A DNA stretch of 34,426 nt, taken from contig JACZKP010000099.1 in assembly GCA_014860005.1 (NCBI GenBank), forward strand, positions 1 to 34,426. The letters run 5' to 3'. Under the pieces are notes generated by a model. It did no database searches. It had not been told where the DNA came from and saw nothing but the letters and a program-made list of their open reading frames with translations. How positions within the stretch are numbered: the stretch's first letter is position 1; each line of letters begins with the position of its first letter. This DNA is from Verrucomicrobiota bacterium. Lineage in GTDB: Bacteria > Verrucomicrobiota > Verrucomicrobiae > Limisphaerales > UBA11358. A program made the position numbers and the translations under genes. Below, one piece after another: positions 13,710-26,768 of this stretch.

Positions 13710-15161
13710 GTGTCTTCCGTCGTTGGCCTTCTCCAGTCGGCTCTGCGACAGATCTGGTTTTCGATGGAACACGGTGAGGCAATTGGTAGGCCGTGGGGGA
13801 TACTTTTGGCGGCTAGGGTAACCCTTGCATTGGCAATAACTGGTGGGTTTGTTTGGACGTTCAGCAGTGATCCGCTTCTTCCTGCTAGCGAGCGCAGGCG
13901 TGGCGAGGAGTCGTCGCCATTATCGAGTTCACTGACGACTTTGGACAGCGCGCATTACCTGCGGTTGAGCCGGGACGGTTACGAGGTCGGCTCGCCTTCG
14001 TGCGCTTTTTATCCGCTCTGGCCGGCGGTTCTGCGCGTGGGCACGGTCATAACCGGCAATCGCCCGGTGCTGGCGGCGGTGCTGCTGGCGAACGCGCTTT
14101 CGCTGGTTGGTTTGTGGTTGTTGTACCGGTTGGTGGAGCGGCGTTGCGGGGCGGCGGTCAGCCGGGATTCATTGATCTTGTTGCTGGCGTTTCCCGGCGC
14201 GCTCTTTTTCTCGTTCCCTTACACGGAGTCGCTTTATCTTGTGCTCCTGATGTTGTTCTTTTGGAGCCTCGAGTTGCGGCGGTGGTGGTGGCTGGCGCTT
14301 GCGGGATTTCTGCTGCCGTTGGCCCGGCCCGTCGGGGTGTTTATCGTGCTCCCGCTGGCTTGGTTTTTGTTTGAGCAATGGCGGAACGCCCGCAGCCACG
14401 AGATTCTCGAAAGTGATTCGCGCGTTGAACCGTCGAACCGTGGCAGCCGACGTGAGTCGGCTCCAGCGTCCTCGGGTTTTAGATGGAGCGGACTCACGTC
14501 CGCTGCTACAAAACTTATGGGAAGCCTCCACGAGTTCGGGATGGCGCACCCTAGACATGAAGCCGGGAAGGCCGGCGCTAGTGGCACGGGCGTCCCGCCC
14601 GTTCGAATCGAAACGCACGGGCGGGACGCCCATGCCACTACCAAGTTCTTGGAAAAGCTGGCCGCGCACCGGCACTGGCTGCTGCTGCTCTGTCCGCTGC
14701 TGGGCTACGCGACGTACTTTGGGACCATGTATGCCTGGACGGGCAATGCGTTGGAGGGATTCGAGGCGCAACGGTCTTATCCGAATTCGCCTTCGATCAG
14801 AAACATGTTCAACGTCGCGGGTTTCGCCAATGCGTTCGCCAACATTCACACGCTGGACGGGATGTTGGATGCGGCGTTGGATCGCGGATTCTTCCTTCTG
14901 TTCCTGGCGCTGTTGCCGGCGGTGTGGAAAGTGAACCGGACGTGGTTCTGGTACACGTTGCCTACGGGCTTGCTTCCCGCATTGAGCAATTATTTCCTCT
15001 CGTACCGGCGTTTCATCATGGTGTGTTTCCCCCTGTTCGTTGTGCTGGCGCAGATGTTGGCCAAGGGGCCGCGTTGGATGTTTTGGTATTACGTGGTCTT
15101 GCTGGCGGCGATGCAGGCGTGGGCGGTGACGCGGTTTGTGAATTTCAATTGGGCGGGGTGA
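13710..15161 (+). CDS. PIG-V-like mannosyltransferase with a repeat-derived insertion
   Basis: This multi-pass membrane protein resembles PIG-V/GT76 mannosyltransferases, which move mannose from a lipid carrier. Seen motifs are TTLDSAHYLRLSRDGYE (Asp79 as likely catalytic residue), SCAFYPLWP, FPGALFFSFPYTESLYLV and GNALEGFEAQRSYP. The paralogue at 16424-17641 aligns throughout except for about 80 extra residues here (roughly 230-310). These are encoded by two palindromic repeats and read as GTGVPPV and GRDAHAT. GTG at 13710 follows the previous stop by 6 nt; ATG 13764 is an alternative start. Whether the enlarged loop is tolerated is unclear, but the frame is fully open. Confidence 0.75.
   Translation: MSSVVGLLQSALRQIWFSMEHGEAIGRPWGILLAARVTLALAITGGFVWTFSSDPLLPASERRRGEESSPLSSSLTTLDSAHYLRLSRDGYEVGSPSCAFYPLWPAVLRVGTVITGNRPVLAAVLLANALSLVGLWLLYRLVERRCGAAVSRDSLILLLAFPGALFFSFPYTESLYLVLLMLFFWSLELRRWWWLALAGFLLPLARPVGVFIVLPLAWFLFEQWRNARSHEILESDSRVEPSNRGSRRESAPASSGFRWSGLTSAATKLMGSLHEFGMAHPRHEAGKAGASGTGVPPVRIETHGRDAHATTKFLEKLAAHRHWLLLLCPLLGYATYFGTMYAWTGNALEGFEAQRSYPNSPSIRNMFNVAGFANAFANIHTLDGMLDAALDRGFFLLFLALLPAVWKVNRTWFWYTLPTGLLPALSNYFLSYRRFIMVCFPLFVVLAQMLAKGPRWMFWYYVVLLAAMQAWAVTRFVNFNWAG
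14444..14505. repeat. Palindromic repeat 1 inside the mannosyltransferase gene
   Basis: Arms of 22 nt at 14444-14465 and 14484-14505 (core GACGTGAGTC) are inverted complements with two compensating mismatches near the ends. The 18-nt centre gives the loop. The element is in frame and absent from the paralogous gene at 16424-17641. Confidence 0.75.
14579..14640. repeat. Palindromic repeat 2 (GTGVPPV/GRDAHAT type) inside the mannosyltransferase gene
   Basis: Arms of 24 nt at 14579-14602 and 14617-14640 (core GGGCGTCCCGCCCGT) have one mismatch. In the gene's frame they encode GTGVPPV and GRDAHAT, peptides I recall seeing scattered through predicted proteins of Verrucomicrobiota and Planctomycetota. 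This marks it as a dispersed repeat rather than native coding sequence. Confidence 0.8.
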
Positions 15162-15383
15162 AAGAGAAGGCGGAAGGCTGAGGGCTGAGGGCGTGGATGG
15201 AGGGTTGCGGCCTCCTGAATTAGTCGCGCGTTGGCACGAGGAACAACGTGCTGCCGCGCCTCTGGCCGGCAGGGCAAGGTCCTTTGTCGTCAGTGCGAAC
15301 TGCCGGCGGGACGCACGGCAACACGTTGGGGCGGACGGAGAGCTTCGACCTCGGACTTTGGACGCGCCTCGGAGTCTTGAAGC

Positions 15384-15456
15384 GTAGCGGCGTCTCGGTA
15401 GAGCGCCGCATACTGGCTGCGGTGGGAATGGCGGCGTTCTGCCGAGCCGCCGCTAC
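15384..15456. repeat. Intergenic palindromic repeat
   Basis: Two 26-nt arms (15384-15409; 15431-15456) are inverted complements with three mismatches, and the loop is 21 nt. The sequence family differs from the palindromes at 128-196, 8877-8952, 14444-14505 and 14579-14640. It may act as a transcription terminator or mRNA end for the preceding gene. Confidence 0.7.
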
Positions 15457-15482
15457 GTGAAGGTTCATGGAGAACACGGAAC

Positions 15483-15502
15483 GTGAGGCGTGAGGCGTGA
15501 AA
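15483..15502 (+). repeat. GCGTGA-type repeat tract, left of pseudopilin gene
   Basis: The tract GTGAGGCGTGAGGCGTGAAA consists of overlapping GAGGCGTGA units. A similar tract (GTGAGGCGTAATGCGTGATG at 16407-16426, extending to 16435) lies at the other end of the pseudopilin gene. The two are direct repeats flanking a single gene. Confidence 0.45.
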
Positions 15503-15519
15503 CTGTCAAAAGAAAGCGT

Positions 15520-16410
15520 ATGAAAACTCTGGATATGGTGTTGGCGCGAGGGCGGAGTGGCGGGCATGGAGAGACGCGCCGTACCGTTGCGTTCACGCTG
15601 CTGGAACTGCTGGTGGTGATTGCGATCATCGGGATTCTGGCGGCGTTGTTGTTGCCGGTGTTGGGCCGGGCCAAAGGGGCGGCGCAGGGCCGTTACTGCA
15701 TGAACAACGGCAATCAGATGATCAAGGCCGTGCATCTGTATGCCGATGAGTACAACGACTGGCTGCCGCCCAACCCGGAACATGGCACCAACTCCAGTTG
15801 GGTGGCGGGCACGATGCGCGTGGCCACGCAGGCAACCAACACGTTGTTTCTCACCGACCCGCGCTATGCCAAACTGGCGCCGTACACGGGCGGGTCGGCG
15901 GCTCTGTACCGTTGTCCGGCGGACAAGAGCACGGTGATGATTGCCGGCGTGAAGTATCCGCGCGTGCGGACCTTTGCCATGAGCCAGGCGGTGGGCACCA
16001 AGCCGTTGCCGCCCCGGCAAGCGGTGGATGGCGTGTGGCTGACCGGCACGTACGGCCACACGGCCAACCAGCCCTGGCGGACGTACGGCCGATTCGCGGA
16101 CATGATCAAGCCCGCGCCCTCGGGTTTGTGGGTCCTGCTGGATGAGGATGAATACAGCATCAACGACGCGCAGTTTGCGGTTTCGATGCGGATACCGACG
16201 CACTGGGTGGATGTGCCGGGCACGTATCACAACTTTGCCTGCGGCATCGCTTTTGCCGACGGCCACTCGGAGATTCACAAATGGACGGACCCGCGCACAG
16301 CCTTGGGTGCGAAGATTCGGGAGAAAGGCAGCCGCGATCAAACCGGCAACAACGACATTCTGTGGCTGCAAAGGCGGACCTCGTCAAACGTGCTGACGGG
16401 GGAGCCGTGA
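15520..16410 (+). CDS. Type II/IV pseudopilin-like protein with H-x9-DG motif
   Basis: The 296-residue protein starts at ATG 15520, preceded by AAGAAAG. After a basic leader it has the prepilin N-methylation signature FTLLELLVVIAIIGILAALL, with the acidic residue at +5 of the mature protein. Cleavage would fall just before this Phe, by a PilD-type peptidase. The C-terminal part holds YHNFACGIAFADGHSEIHKW, the H-x9-DG motif common in the large pseudopilin families of Verrucomicrobiota and Planctomycetota. Such proteins are exported and may form short pseudopili or surface assemblies. The gene lies between two paralogous mannosyltransferases. Confidence 0.85.
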   Translation: MKTLDMVLARGRSGGHGETRRTVAFTLLELLVVIAIIGILAALLLPVLGRAKGAAQGRYCMNNGNQMIKAVHLYADEYNDWLPPNPEHGTNSSWVAGTMRVATQATNTLFLTDPRYAKLAPYTGGSAALYRCPADKSTVMIAGVKYPRVRTFAMSQAVGTKPLPPRQAVDGVWLTGTYGHTANQPWRTYGRFADMIKPAPSGLWVLLDEDEYSINDAQFAVSMRIPTHWVDVPGTYHNFACGIAFADGHSEIHKWTDPRTALGAKIREKGSRDQTGNNDILWLQRRTSSNVLTGEP

Positions 16411-16435
16411 GGCGTAATGCGTGATGCGTGAAATG
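16407..16435 (+). repeat. GCGTGA-type repeat tract, right of pseudopilin gene
   Basis: The tract runs from the pseudopilin stop into the start of the next gene, with GCGTAATGCGTGATGCGTGA as its core. It matches the left tract at 15483-15502 in unit and orientation. The start codons of the second mannosyltransferase lie inside it. Confidence 0.45.
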
Positions 16436-17641
16436 AAATCGAGCCTGGAAGTGGAAACCGAAGACTCGGGCCGTGAGGCGCCGCACTCGGTTGAAAACGC
16501 CGTGTCTGAGGCTGTGCGCTTTTGGTCGCCCGCGCGGCGCAAGTTGCTCGGGCTGGTTCTGGGCATTAAAGCGGCGACGTTCGTGCTGGCGCTGGGCGCC
16601 ATCACGTTTTTCCCCGCGTTCAATCAGCGGGAATACACCAACGACATTCACTGGCCGCGTGAGGGGCCGCCGACCTTGGCAACGCATTTCGCGACTTGGG
16701 ACGGGGCACACTATCTGTTTCTCAGCGAAGAGGAATACCAGCGGGGATCAGCTTCGTGCGCGTTTTATCCGCTCTGGCCGTATCTGATTCGCGCCTGTTC
16801 GTGGCTGACGTTCAGCAATCATTTCATCGCAGGAATCTTGCTGGCCAATGTGCTGTCCCTGGCGGCGGTCCTGGTCTTCCATTATTTCGTGGAGCGCCAT
16901 CACGGAAGGTCAACCGCGAATGGTTCCGCCGCGTTGTTGCTGGCGTATCCCGGAGCAATATTCTTCTCGTTCATTTACACCGAGTCGCTGTTCTTGCTGC
17001 TGGTGGTGCTGTTCTTTTTATGCCTCTTTCAAGAGCGGTACGTTTGGGTGGCGGTGATCGGGTTTTTGCTTCCACTGACGAAAGCCGTGGGTGTGTTTTG
17101 CATTTTTCCGCTGCTGCTTCAGCTCTGGTTGAAGCGGGAGCGCTGGCGGGCGTATCTGGCGTACTACGGGCCGCTGCTGGGGTACGCCGCTTACTTTGGC
17201 TTCATGTATTATGCAACAGGCAATGCCTTTGAGGGATTCGAGGCGCAACGGTTTTATCCGAACCAACCTTCCATCGCGAACATCTTTGATGTGCCAGGAT
17301 TCCTGACACATCTGTTCATGCCGTTGCGTTTGCATGGGATGCTGGACTCGGCGCTGGACCGGGGACTGTTCTTGCTGTTGCTCGCGTGTCTGTATCCGAT
17401 TTGGAAGCTGAACAGGGTGTATTTCGTTTATGCCTGCTTTATCGGGCTGGTGCCGGCGGCGTCCTCGTGGTTCCTGTCTTACACGCGGAATATGATGATG
17501 TGTTTCCCGCTTTTCATCGTGTTGGCGCATCTGCTGGACCGTAAAGACCACGGGTTCCTCCTTTGGTACGGGGTGGCGCTGTCGGCCGCGTTTCAAATCT
17601 GGTTTCTATTGCGACACATCAACTTTGTATGGACCGCGTGA
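16424..17641 (+). CDS. PIG-V-like mannosyltransferase
   Basis: The multi-pass protein of about 405 residues has the same landmarks as the gene at 13710: ATWDGAHYLFLSEEEYQ, SCAFYPLWPYLIR, YPGAIFFSFIYTESLF and GNAFEGFEAQRFYPNQPSI. It would use a polyprenyl-phosphate mannose donor at the membrane, judged from PIG-V/GT76 relatives. It lacks the repeat-derived insertion and so shows the native length. ATG 16424 or 16433 may be the true start; GTG 16421 is also in frame. Its 3' end overlaps the next gene by 13 nt, which suggests one transcript. Confidence 0.8.
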   Translation: MREMKSSLEVETEDSGREAPHSVENAVSEAVRFWSPARRKLLGLVLGIKAATFVLALGAITFFPAFNQREYTNDIHWPREGPPTLATHFATWDGAHYLFLSEEEYQRGSASCAFYPLWPYLIRACSWLTFSNHFIAGILLANVLSLAAVLVFHYFVERHHGRSTANGSAALLLAYPGAIFFSFIYTESLFLLLVVLFFLCLFQERYVWVAVIGFLLPLTKAVGVFCIFPLLLQLWLKRERWRAYLAYYGPLLGYAAYFGFMYYATGNAFEGFEAQRFYPNQPSIANIFDVPGFLTHLFMPLRLHGMLDSALDRGLFLLLLACLYPIWKLNRVYFVYACFIGLVPAASSWFLSYTRNMMMCFPLFIVLAHLLDRKDHGFLLWYGVALSAAFQIWFLLRHINFVWTA

Positions 17642-19674
17642 ACCATTGCCGCGCGGAGCGGACCGACTGGTCCGGCTGGCGGGCCTCGCTTGTCGCGACT
17701 GCCGCCAGACTCGGCGGCGCGTATCACAAACCCATCAGGCTTGATCTTTGGACTTGGCTGCCCGGTTTCGGGTATTCCCTCTGGCTCAACCGCATCATCT
17801 GGCTGGGCACCGAGTTTGGCACGCCCGCCGGTCAAATGCGGGGTCTCCTGTTTTTCGTGTGTCAGGGCGCATTGTTCTGGCTGGCGGTGCTGATGGTGGA
17901 TGGGCTGCTGGCGACGACCCGAAGCCGCTGGCGGGTGATATTCGTTGCGGCGGTTCATGTCTTCCTTGCGAGCTTGTATCTCGACACCGTGTTATACCGT
18001 CTGATGGCGCTGCATCTTGGACCGGCGGTGGGTATTCTGTTTCAAGGCGGGCTGTCGCGGCTGGCCATCAATTGGGCCCATACGGGCATTCCCTCCGGGA
18101 CCATCGGAACTTACGCCTTCTGGGGTGCGTTGCTGGTGCTGGGAGTTGTTCTGTATTCCTGGATAATGGCCGCTCCAAGTTCCCGGTTTTGGTCGGCGCG
18201 ACGGGTGCAACCGACAAAGCTCGGGCGACTGGCTTTGTTTGCGGCTTTCCTGCTGGCGGTTTGTCAGATGTTGAGCGTGAGCGACGATCATGATTACCAG
18301 ATCAATTTCGCTGAATTGAGGAAGTCCATGCCGGTGCGCTTTGGCAGCCCTGGAACGAAACCGGGCCAGCGAATGGTTGTGGGCGGCTTGCGCCCGCTCC
18401 GGGACGACCGTGAAACTACCAACGCGGTCAAGGCGCTGGGCCTCCAACCTGGAGTTCACCCGGACATTTTTCTGTTTGTGTTGGAAAGCGCCCGCGGCGA
18501 TTTCATTACGCCGCAAATCACGCCGAACCTTGCCCGGTTGCGCGATGAGTGTTTGCCTTTTCCGATGGGTCTGGCGGCGGCCAATGCCAGCCACATTTCC
18601 TGGTATTCACTGCTCACCGCCAATCACGGGCTTTATTTCGGCGCGGCAATACGCGCGCCCTTGCGTTCCGGCAGTGTGCCCCTGCAACTGTTGCGCGGGC
18701 TGGGATACAAGGTAAACGTACTTTGCAGCAGCACGCTGGATTATCATGAGATAGACCGGCTTGTCTTCGGAAACGAACTACAGCTCTGCGATGCCATGTT
18801 CGACGCGCAGAAGTCCGGGCTGGGCAATGCCCCCACGCGTGATCTGGCGGTTACCGATCAACTCTTTCAGGCACTGGAGCAACCACCCGGCAATCGCCTG
18901 TTCCTCGTTTTCTATCATTCGACCCATCACGATTACGACTGGCCGGCTGGCAATCCCGCTCCCTTTACACCTTACACTGCCAAGTGGAACTACGGTGATT
19001 TCAGCATCGGCGCCGACCAACTCACCTTGATCATGAACCGATACCGAAATGCGTTCCACTTCCAGGATCGGCTTATTGGACAAGTGCTGGCGCGCTTGAA
19101 GGAACAGGGCGCTTATGAAAACTGTGTCCTCGCCGTGACGGGCGATCACGGCGAGGAGTTTTTGGAACACGGAAAACTCCTGCATGCCAGCAATCTGTTC
19201 CGCCCACAGACCAGCGTGCCATTTCTGTTGCGACTGCCGGCGGCGCAGATGACGGGCGACCCGGTGAGGCGGCGCTTTCCCGCCGCCACGCACGTTGATT
19301 TCATGCCGACGGTGCTCGACCTCCTTGGACTCAGAGTGACGAATCTGTTCCATGGCGAATCCCTGCTGCGCAAGACCACTGACGAAGCGGTGATTGTGGC
19401 GGAAAACCGGGACTCGGACCCGGTGCGCTTCTGCCTCCAGTCCTCGCGTTACAAAGTTTTTTTCGAGTATCAGTATGAGCGCCAACCGACCGCCTCGCAG
19501 CGCGTGCTCTACCTCCGGCAAATTAGCGATCTCAGCGATGTTTCGGTGAAGATGGATCTGGCCAGCCCTCAGATCGTCACGTTCCTCTGGACAAACTTCA
19601 CTTCAACCTTCAGGTCGTTATACCCCGACTTCGAAACTGCATTCGTAGGCGAAGTAATTCAGGCGCACGAATAG
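17629..19674 (+). CDS. Membrane-anchored sulfatase / LtaS-YejM-like protein
   Basis: The 681-residue protein has an N-terminal membrane domain (segments near 72-90, 104-121, 160-180 and 200-215) and a C-terminal alkaline-phosphatase-superfamily domain. DIFLFVLESARGDFITPQIT near 275-295 holds the first metal-binding acid, NASHISWYSLLTAN near 318-331 the likely nucleophile region, and TGDHGEEFLEHG near 503 the second metal site. Relatives include LTA synthase, phosphoethanolamine transferases and YejM/PbgA, so it may transfer or remove a phospho- or sulfo-group on envelope polymers. It overlaps the mannosyltransferase gene by 13 nt. A GTG at 17638 is an alternative start. Confidence 0.8.
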   Translation: MDRVNHCRAERTDWSGWRASLVATAARLGGAYHKPIRLDLWTWLPGFGYSLWLNRIIWLGTEFGTPAGQMRGLLFFVCQGALFWLAVLMVDGLLATTRSRWRVIFVAAVHVFLASLYLDTVLYRLMALHLGPAVGILFQGGLSRLAINWAHTGIPSGTIGTYAFWGALLVLGVVLYSWIMAAPSSRFWSARRVQPTKLGRLALFAAFLLAVCQMLSVSDDHDYQINFAELRKSMPVRFGSPGTKPGQRMVVGGLRPLRDDRETTNAVKALGLQPGVHPDIFLFVLESARGDFITPQITPNLARLRDECLPFPMGLAAANASHISWYSLLTANHGLYFGAAIRAPLRSGSVPLQLLRGLGYKVNVLCSSTLDYHEIDRLVFGNELQLCDAMFDAQKSGLGNAPTRDLAVTDQLFQALEQPPGNRLFLVFYHSTHHDYDWPAGNPAPFTPYTAKWNYGDFSIGADQLTLIMNRYRNAFHFQDRLIGQVLARLKEQGAYENCVLAVTGDHGEEFLEHGKLLHASNLFRPQTSVPFLLRLPAAQMTGDPVRRRFPAATHVDFMPTVLDLLGLRVTNLFHGESLLRKTTDEAVIVAENRDSDPVRFCLQSSRYKVFFEYQYERQPTASQRVLYLRQISDLSDVSVKMDLASPQIVTFLWTNFTSTFRSLYPDFETAFVGEVIQAHE

Positions 19675-19943
19675 GCGGTGGTTGGACTTGGGAGTGGCGA
19701 GTAGGGACTTTACCTTGATCTCCCCGGCTACGGCGCACAGTTGCTTTGTTGCACTCCGATTGTTTTACCACAAGACAGAGCCGTTTCGCCCCGCAACCGC
19801 GGTGAATGGCGCCGAAGGACAAGATTTCTGAAATGTTATATTGCGCCGGAGAACGGTTTGGGTAATTACTATGCAAATTTTACCGTAACACCGGCCCGGA
19901 CGGTGACCGGGCAGCGATGAGGAACCGAGCGAACGAGCAAAGA
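19675..19943. other. Gap before gltB with a degraded amylase-like fragment
   Basis: No complete gene is visible in these 269 nt. A short piece at 19705-19761 resembles the end of the GH13 remnant at 8109-8324. The ATG at 19917 is in frame with gltB, but I prefer 19944. The gltB promoter should lie here; no clear box was picked. Confidence 0.5.
19705..19761 (+). pseudogene. Possible second GH13 3'-end fragment
   Basis: Nineteen codons read GLYLDLPGYGAQLLCCTPI against GLYLDCPAHGAQLFHFAPV at 8268-8324, 10 identical. A TAG directly before GLYLD replaces the Gln codon of the other copy. The piece is short and decayed, and the claim rests on this one alignment. The two fragments bracket the whole envelope gene block. 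Confidence 0.4.
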
Positions 19944-24554
<4,611 letters not shown>

Positions 24555-25189
24555 GTTAACGCGGAGACGCAGAGTGCGCGGAGAGGCGCAGAGAGGAATG
24601 ATTGGGAGATTACGTCCGTGTTTCTCAGCTTCCCTCGCACTTCAGCGTTAAAGCGGAGAGTGAGCATGCACGAGAACGAAATCTCAGAACGCATTATCGG
24701 TGCAGCGATTGAAGTGCACAAGTATTACGGGCCGGGCCTAGTCGAACAGGTCTATGAAGAGGCTTTGTGCTACGAGTTCAATTTGCGTGGCATCCGTTTC
24801 GAGCGGCAGAAATTCGTGCCCATTTATTACAAGGGTGTGAAGCTCTGCGTGCCCTTGCGCTTGGATTTGATCGCGGAAGAGAAGGTGATTGTAGATTTGA
24901 AAGCCAAAGAAGTAGTCATACCACTGGATCGCGCCAAGCTGTTGAGTTATCTGCGCCTCTCCAACCTGCGGCTGGGCTTGATTATCAACTTTCATTCGAT
25001 GGCTTTGAAGGAGGGAATTTCGCGGGTGGTTAATGGACTACCATCTCCACCGCTCGAACCCGGCTCGTTTAGTCTCTAATTCCCGTGACCAATTTTAGTG
25101 CATTGACGCGATGTTCGCAGAAACTCAGGAAGGGAGATTCAATCTCTTTCTCCGCGTCTCTCCGCGTTCTTCGCGCCTCTGCGTTTAAG
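24555..25189. mobile_element. Putative GxxExxY cassette with imperfect terminal inverted repeats
   Basis: The gap between gltB and gltD holds one gene and is bounded by purine-rich and pyrimidine-rich inverted repeats at about 24555-24596 (ACGCGGAGACGCAGAG...) and 25144-25189 (...CGCGCCTCTGCGTTTAAG). The arms match imperfectly over about 40 nt. The left arm begins at the first base after the gltB stop. No transposase is present, so any movement would need a helper. The boundaries are approximate and no target-site duplication was identified. Confidence 0.55.
24666..25079 (+). CDS. GxxExxY protein (PDDEXK_3-like)
   Basis: The 137-residue protein carries the family signature GPGLVEQVYEEAL (G-x-x-E-x-x-Y) at about 21-28. 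A PD-(D/E)xK-like core follows: RLDLIAEEKVIVDLKAKE near 75-92 supplies Asp, Asp and Lys in the order expected of this nuclease-like fold. ATG 24666 is preceded by GGAGAGTGAGC, a good ribosome site; an ATG at 24618 would add 16 unrelated residues. The biological role of the family is not established as far as I know. The gene sits alone inside inverted repeats between gltB and gltD. Confidence 0.8.
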   Translation: MHENEISERIIGAAIEVHKYYGPGLVEQVYEEALCYEFNLRGIRFERQKFVPIYYKGVKLCVPLRLDLIAEEKVIVDLKAKEVVIPLDRAKLLSYLRLSNLRLGLIINFHSMALKEGISRVVNGLPSPPLEPGSFSL

Positions 25190-25212
25190 CAAATTCACAA
25201 CCACAACTGACA

Positions 25213-26697
25213 ATGGGTAAACCCACAGGATTCATCGAATACTTGCGCGAACTGCCGCAGGACCGCGCCGCCATTGAACGCATCCAGGACTGGAACGAGT
25301 TCCATCATCATTTGGACGAGGCCAAACTCCGCCAGCAGGGTGCGCGCTGCATGGATTGCGGAGTTCCGTTCTGCCACACCGGCACGCTGTTGAGCGGCAT
25401 GGCCTCGGGTTGTCCGATTCACAACCTCATCCCGGAGTGGAACGACCTGGTTTATCGCGGACTCTGGAAAGAGGCGCTGGAGCGGCTGCACAAGACCAAC
25501 AACTTCCCCGACTTCACTGGTCGCGTTTGCCCGGCACCGTGCGAAGGCTCGTGCGTGCTTGGCATCAACGCTCCACCCGTGACCATCAAAACCATCGAGT
25601 GCGAGATCATTGATCGCGGCTGGGTGGAAGGGTGGGTGGTGCCCGAACCACCCAAGGTGCGCACCGATAAAAAAGTTGCCGTGGTCGGCTCTGGCCCGGC
25701 CGGACTATGCGCGGCCGCACAGCTCAAGAAAGCCGGACATCTCGTGACCGTGTTCGAACGGGCGGACCGCCCCGGTGGATTGCTCATGTATGGCATTCCC
25801 AACATGAAACTCGACAAGCAACAGGTCGTTCTGCGCCGCATCGAACAATTGAAAGCCGAAGGCATCCAGTTTGTCTGTGGCACTGAAGTTGGTGTGAATT
25901 ACGCGCCCACAGAACTCCTGAAAGAATTTGATGCCACCGTGCTCTGCACCGGAGCAACCAAGCCGCGCGATCTGCCGATCGAAGGCCGCCAGCTCAAGGG
26001 CATCCATTTTGCGATGGATTTCCTCACTGCAAACACCAAGGCCCTGCTCGACGGCCACAAGAATGGCAGTTTTATTGACGCTACCGGCAAGGACGTGATT
26101 GTCATTGGCGGCGGTGACACGGGAACTGATTGCGTCGGCACCTCCATGCGGCACGGTTGCCGAAGTCTCGTGCAGTTGGAAATCCTGCCCAAGCCGTCGC
26201 TGGAACGCGCGAAAGATAACCCCTGGCCCGAATGGCCCAAGATTTACCGAATGGACTACGGCCAGGAAGAAGCCGCTGCGAAGTTCGGTGACGATCCGCG
26301 CGTCTATCTCACCACCGCCACGAAGTTCGAAGGCGACGCGCACGGCCACGTCAAAACCGTCCACACCGTGCAAGTCCAATGGGAGCGCAACGACAAAGGC
26401 CAGTTCATTCCCAAGAACGTTCCCGGCACGGAAAAGGTTCTGCCCGCGCAACTCGTGTTACTCGCAATGGGTTTTCTCGGTCCGGAGCAACCGCTGCTGG
26501 AAGCGCTCAAGCTGGAACGCGACCCGCGCAGCAACGTGAAAGCCGAGTTCGAAAAATACTCGACCAACATCAAAGGCGTCTTTGCCGCCGGCGATTGCCG
26601 TCGCGGCCAGAGCCTGGTGGTTTGGGCTTTCAACGAAGGCCGCGGCGCCGCGCGCGAGTGCGACCGGTATTTGATGGGCCAGACGAATTTGCCCTGA
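25213..26697 (+). CDS. gltD: Glutamate synthase small subunit
   Basis: The 494-residue protein begins with the Fe-S region [32 protein letters not shown] and [15 protein letters not shown]. An FAD-binding segment ([17 protein letters not shown] near 156-172) and an NAD(P)H-binding segment ([17 protein letters not shown] near 296-312) follow, ending with [19 protein letters not shown]. It feeds electrons from NAD(P)H to GltB. The length is normal. The separation from gltB by an inserted cassette may weaken co-transcription. The ATG at 25213 has no strong ribosome site. Confidence 0.96.
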   Translation: MGKPTGFIEYLRELPQDRAAIERIQDWNEFHHHLDEAKLRQQGARCMDCGVPFCHTGTLLSGMASGCPIHNLIPEWNDLVYRGLWKEALERLHKTNNFPDFTGRVCPAPCEGSCVLGINAPPVTIKTIECEIIDRGWVEGWVVPEPPKVRTDKKVAVVGSGPAGLCAAAQLKKAGHLVTVFERADRPGGLLMYGIPNMKLDKQQVVLRRIEQLKAEGIQFVCGTEVGVNYAPTELLKEFDATVLCTGATKPRDLPIEGRQLKGIHFAMDFLTANTKALLDGHKNGSFIDATGKDVIVIGGGDTGTDCVGTSMRHGCRSLVQLEILPKPSLERAKDNPWPEWPKIYRMDYGQEEAAAKFGDDPRVYLTTATKFEGDAHGHVKTVHTVQVQWERNDKGQFIPKNVPGTEKVLPAQLVLLAMGFLGPEQPLLEALKLERDPRSNVKAEFEKYSTNIKGVFAAGDCRRGQSLVVWAFNEGRGAARECDRYLMGQTNLP

Positions 26698-26768
26698 GGC
26701 ACTCAGAAGGACCGCGACCCCAGCGTTTTGATTTGGCGGCTGCGCAGGATCGGTTATCGTGCCGTGGC

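Larger units (their letters stand above)
15162..15519. other. Non-coding stretch with a palindromic repeat
   Basis: No gene is supported between the mannosyltransferase and the pseudopilin. The stretch contains an inverted repeat (15384-15409 and 15431-15456, core GTAGCGGCG, three mismatches in 26) of the dispersed type. A GCGTGAGGCGTGA-like direct-repeat tract lies at 15483-15502 just before the pseudopilin start. A minus-strand frame over 15220-16371 is an antisense shadow. Confidence 0.6.

Noticed and set aside
15220..16371. Minus-strand frame of 383 codons
   Set aside because: It is antisense to the pseudopilin gene, with basic composition and no domain.
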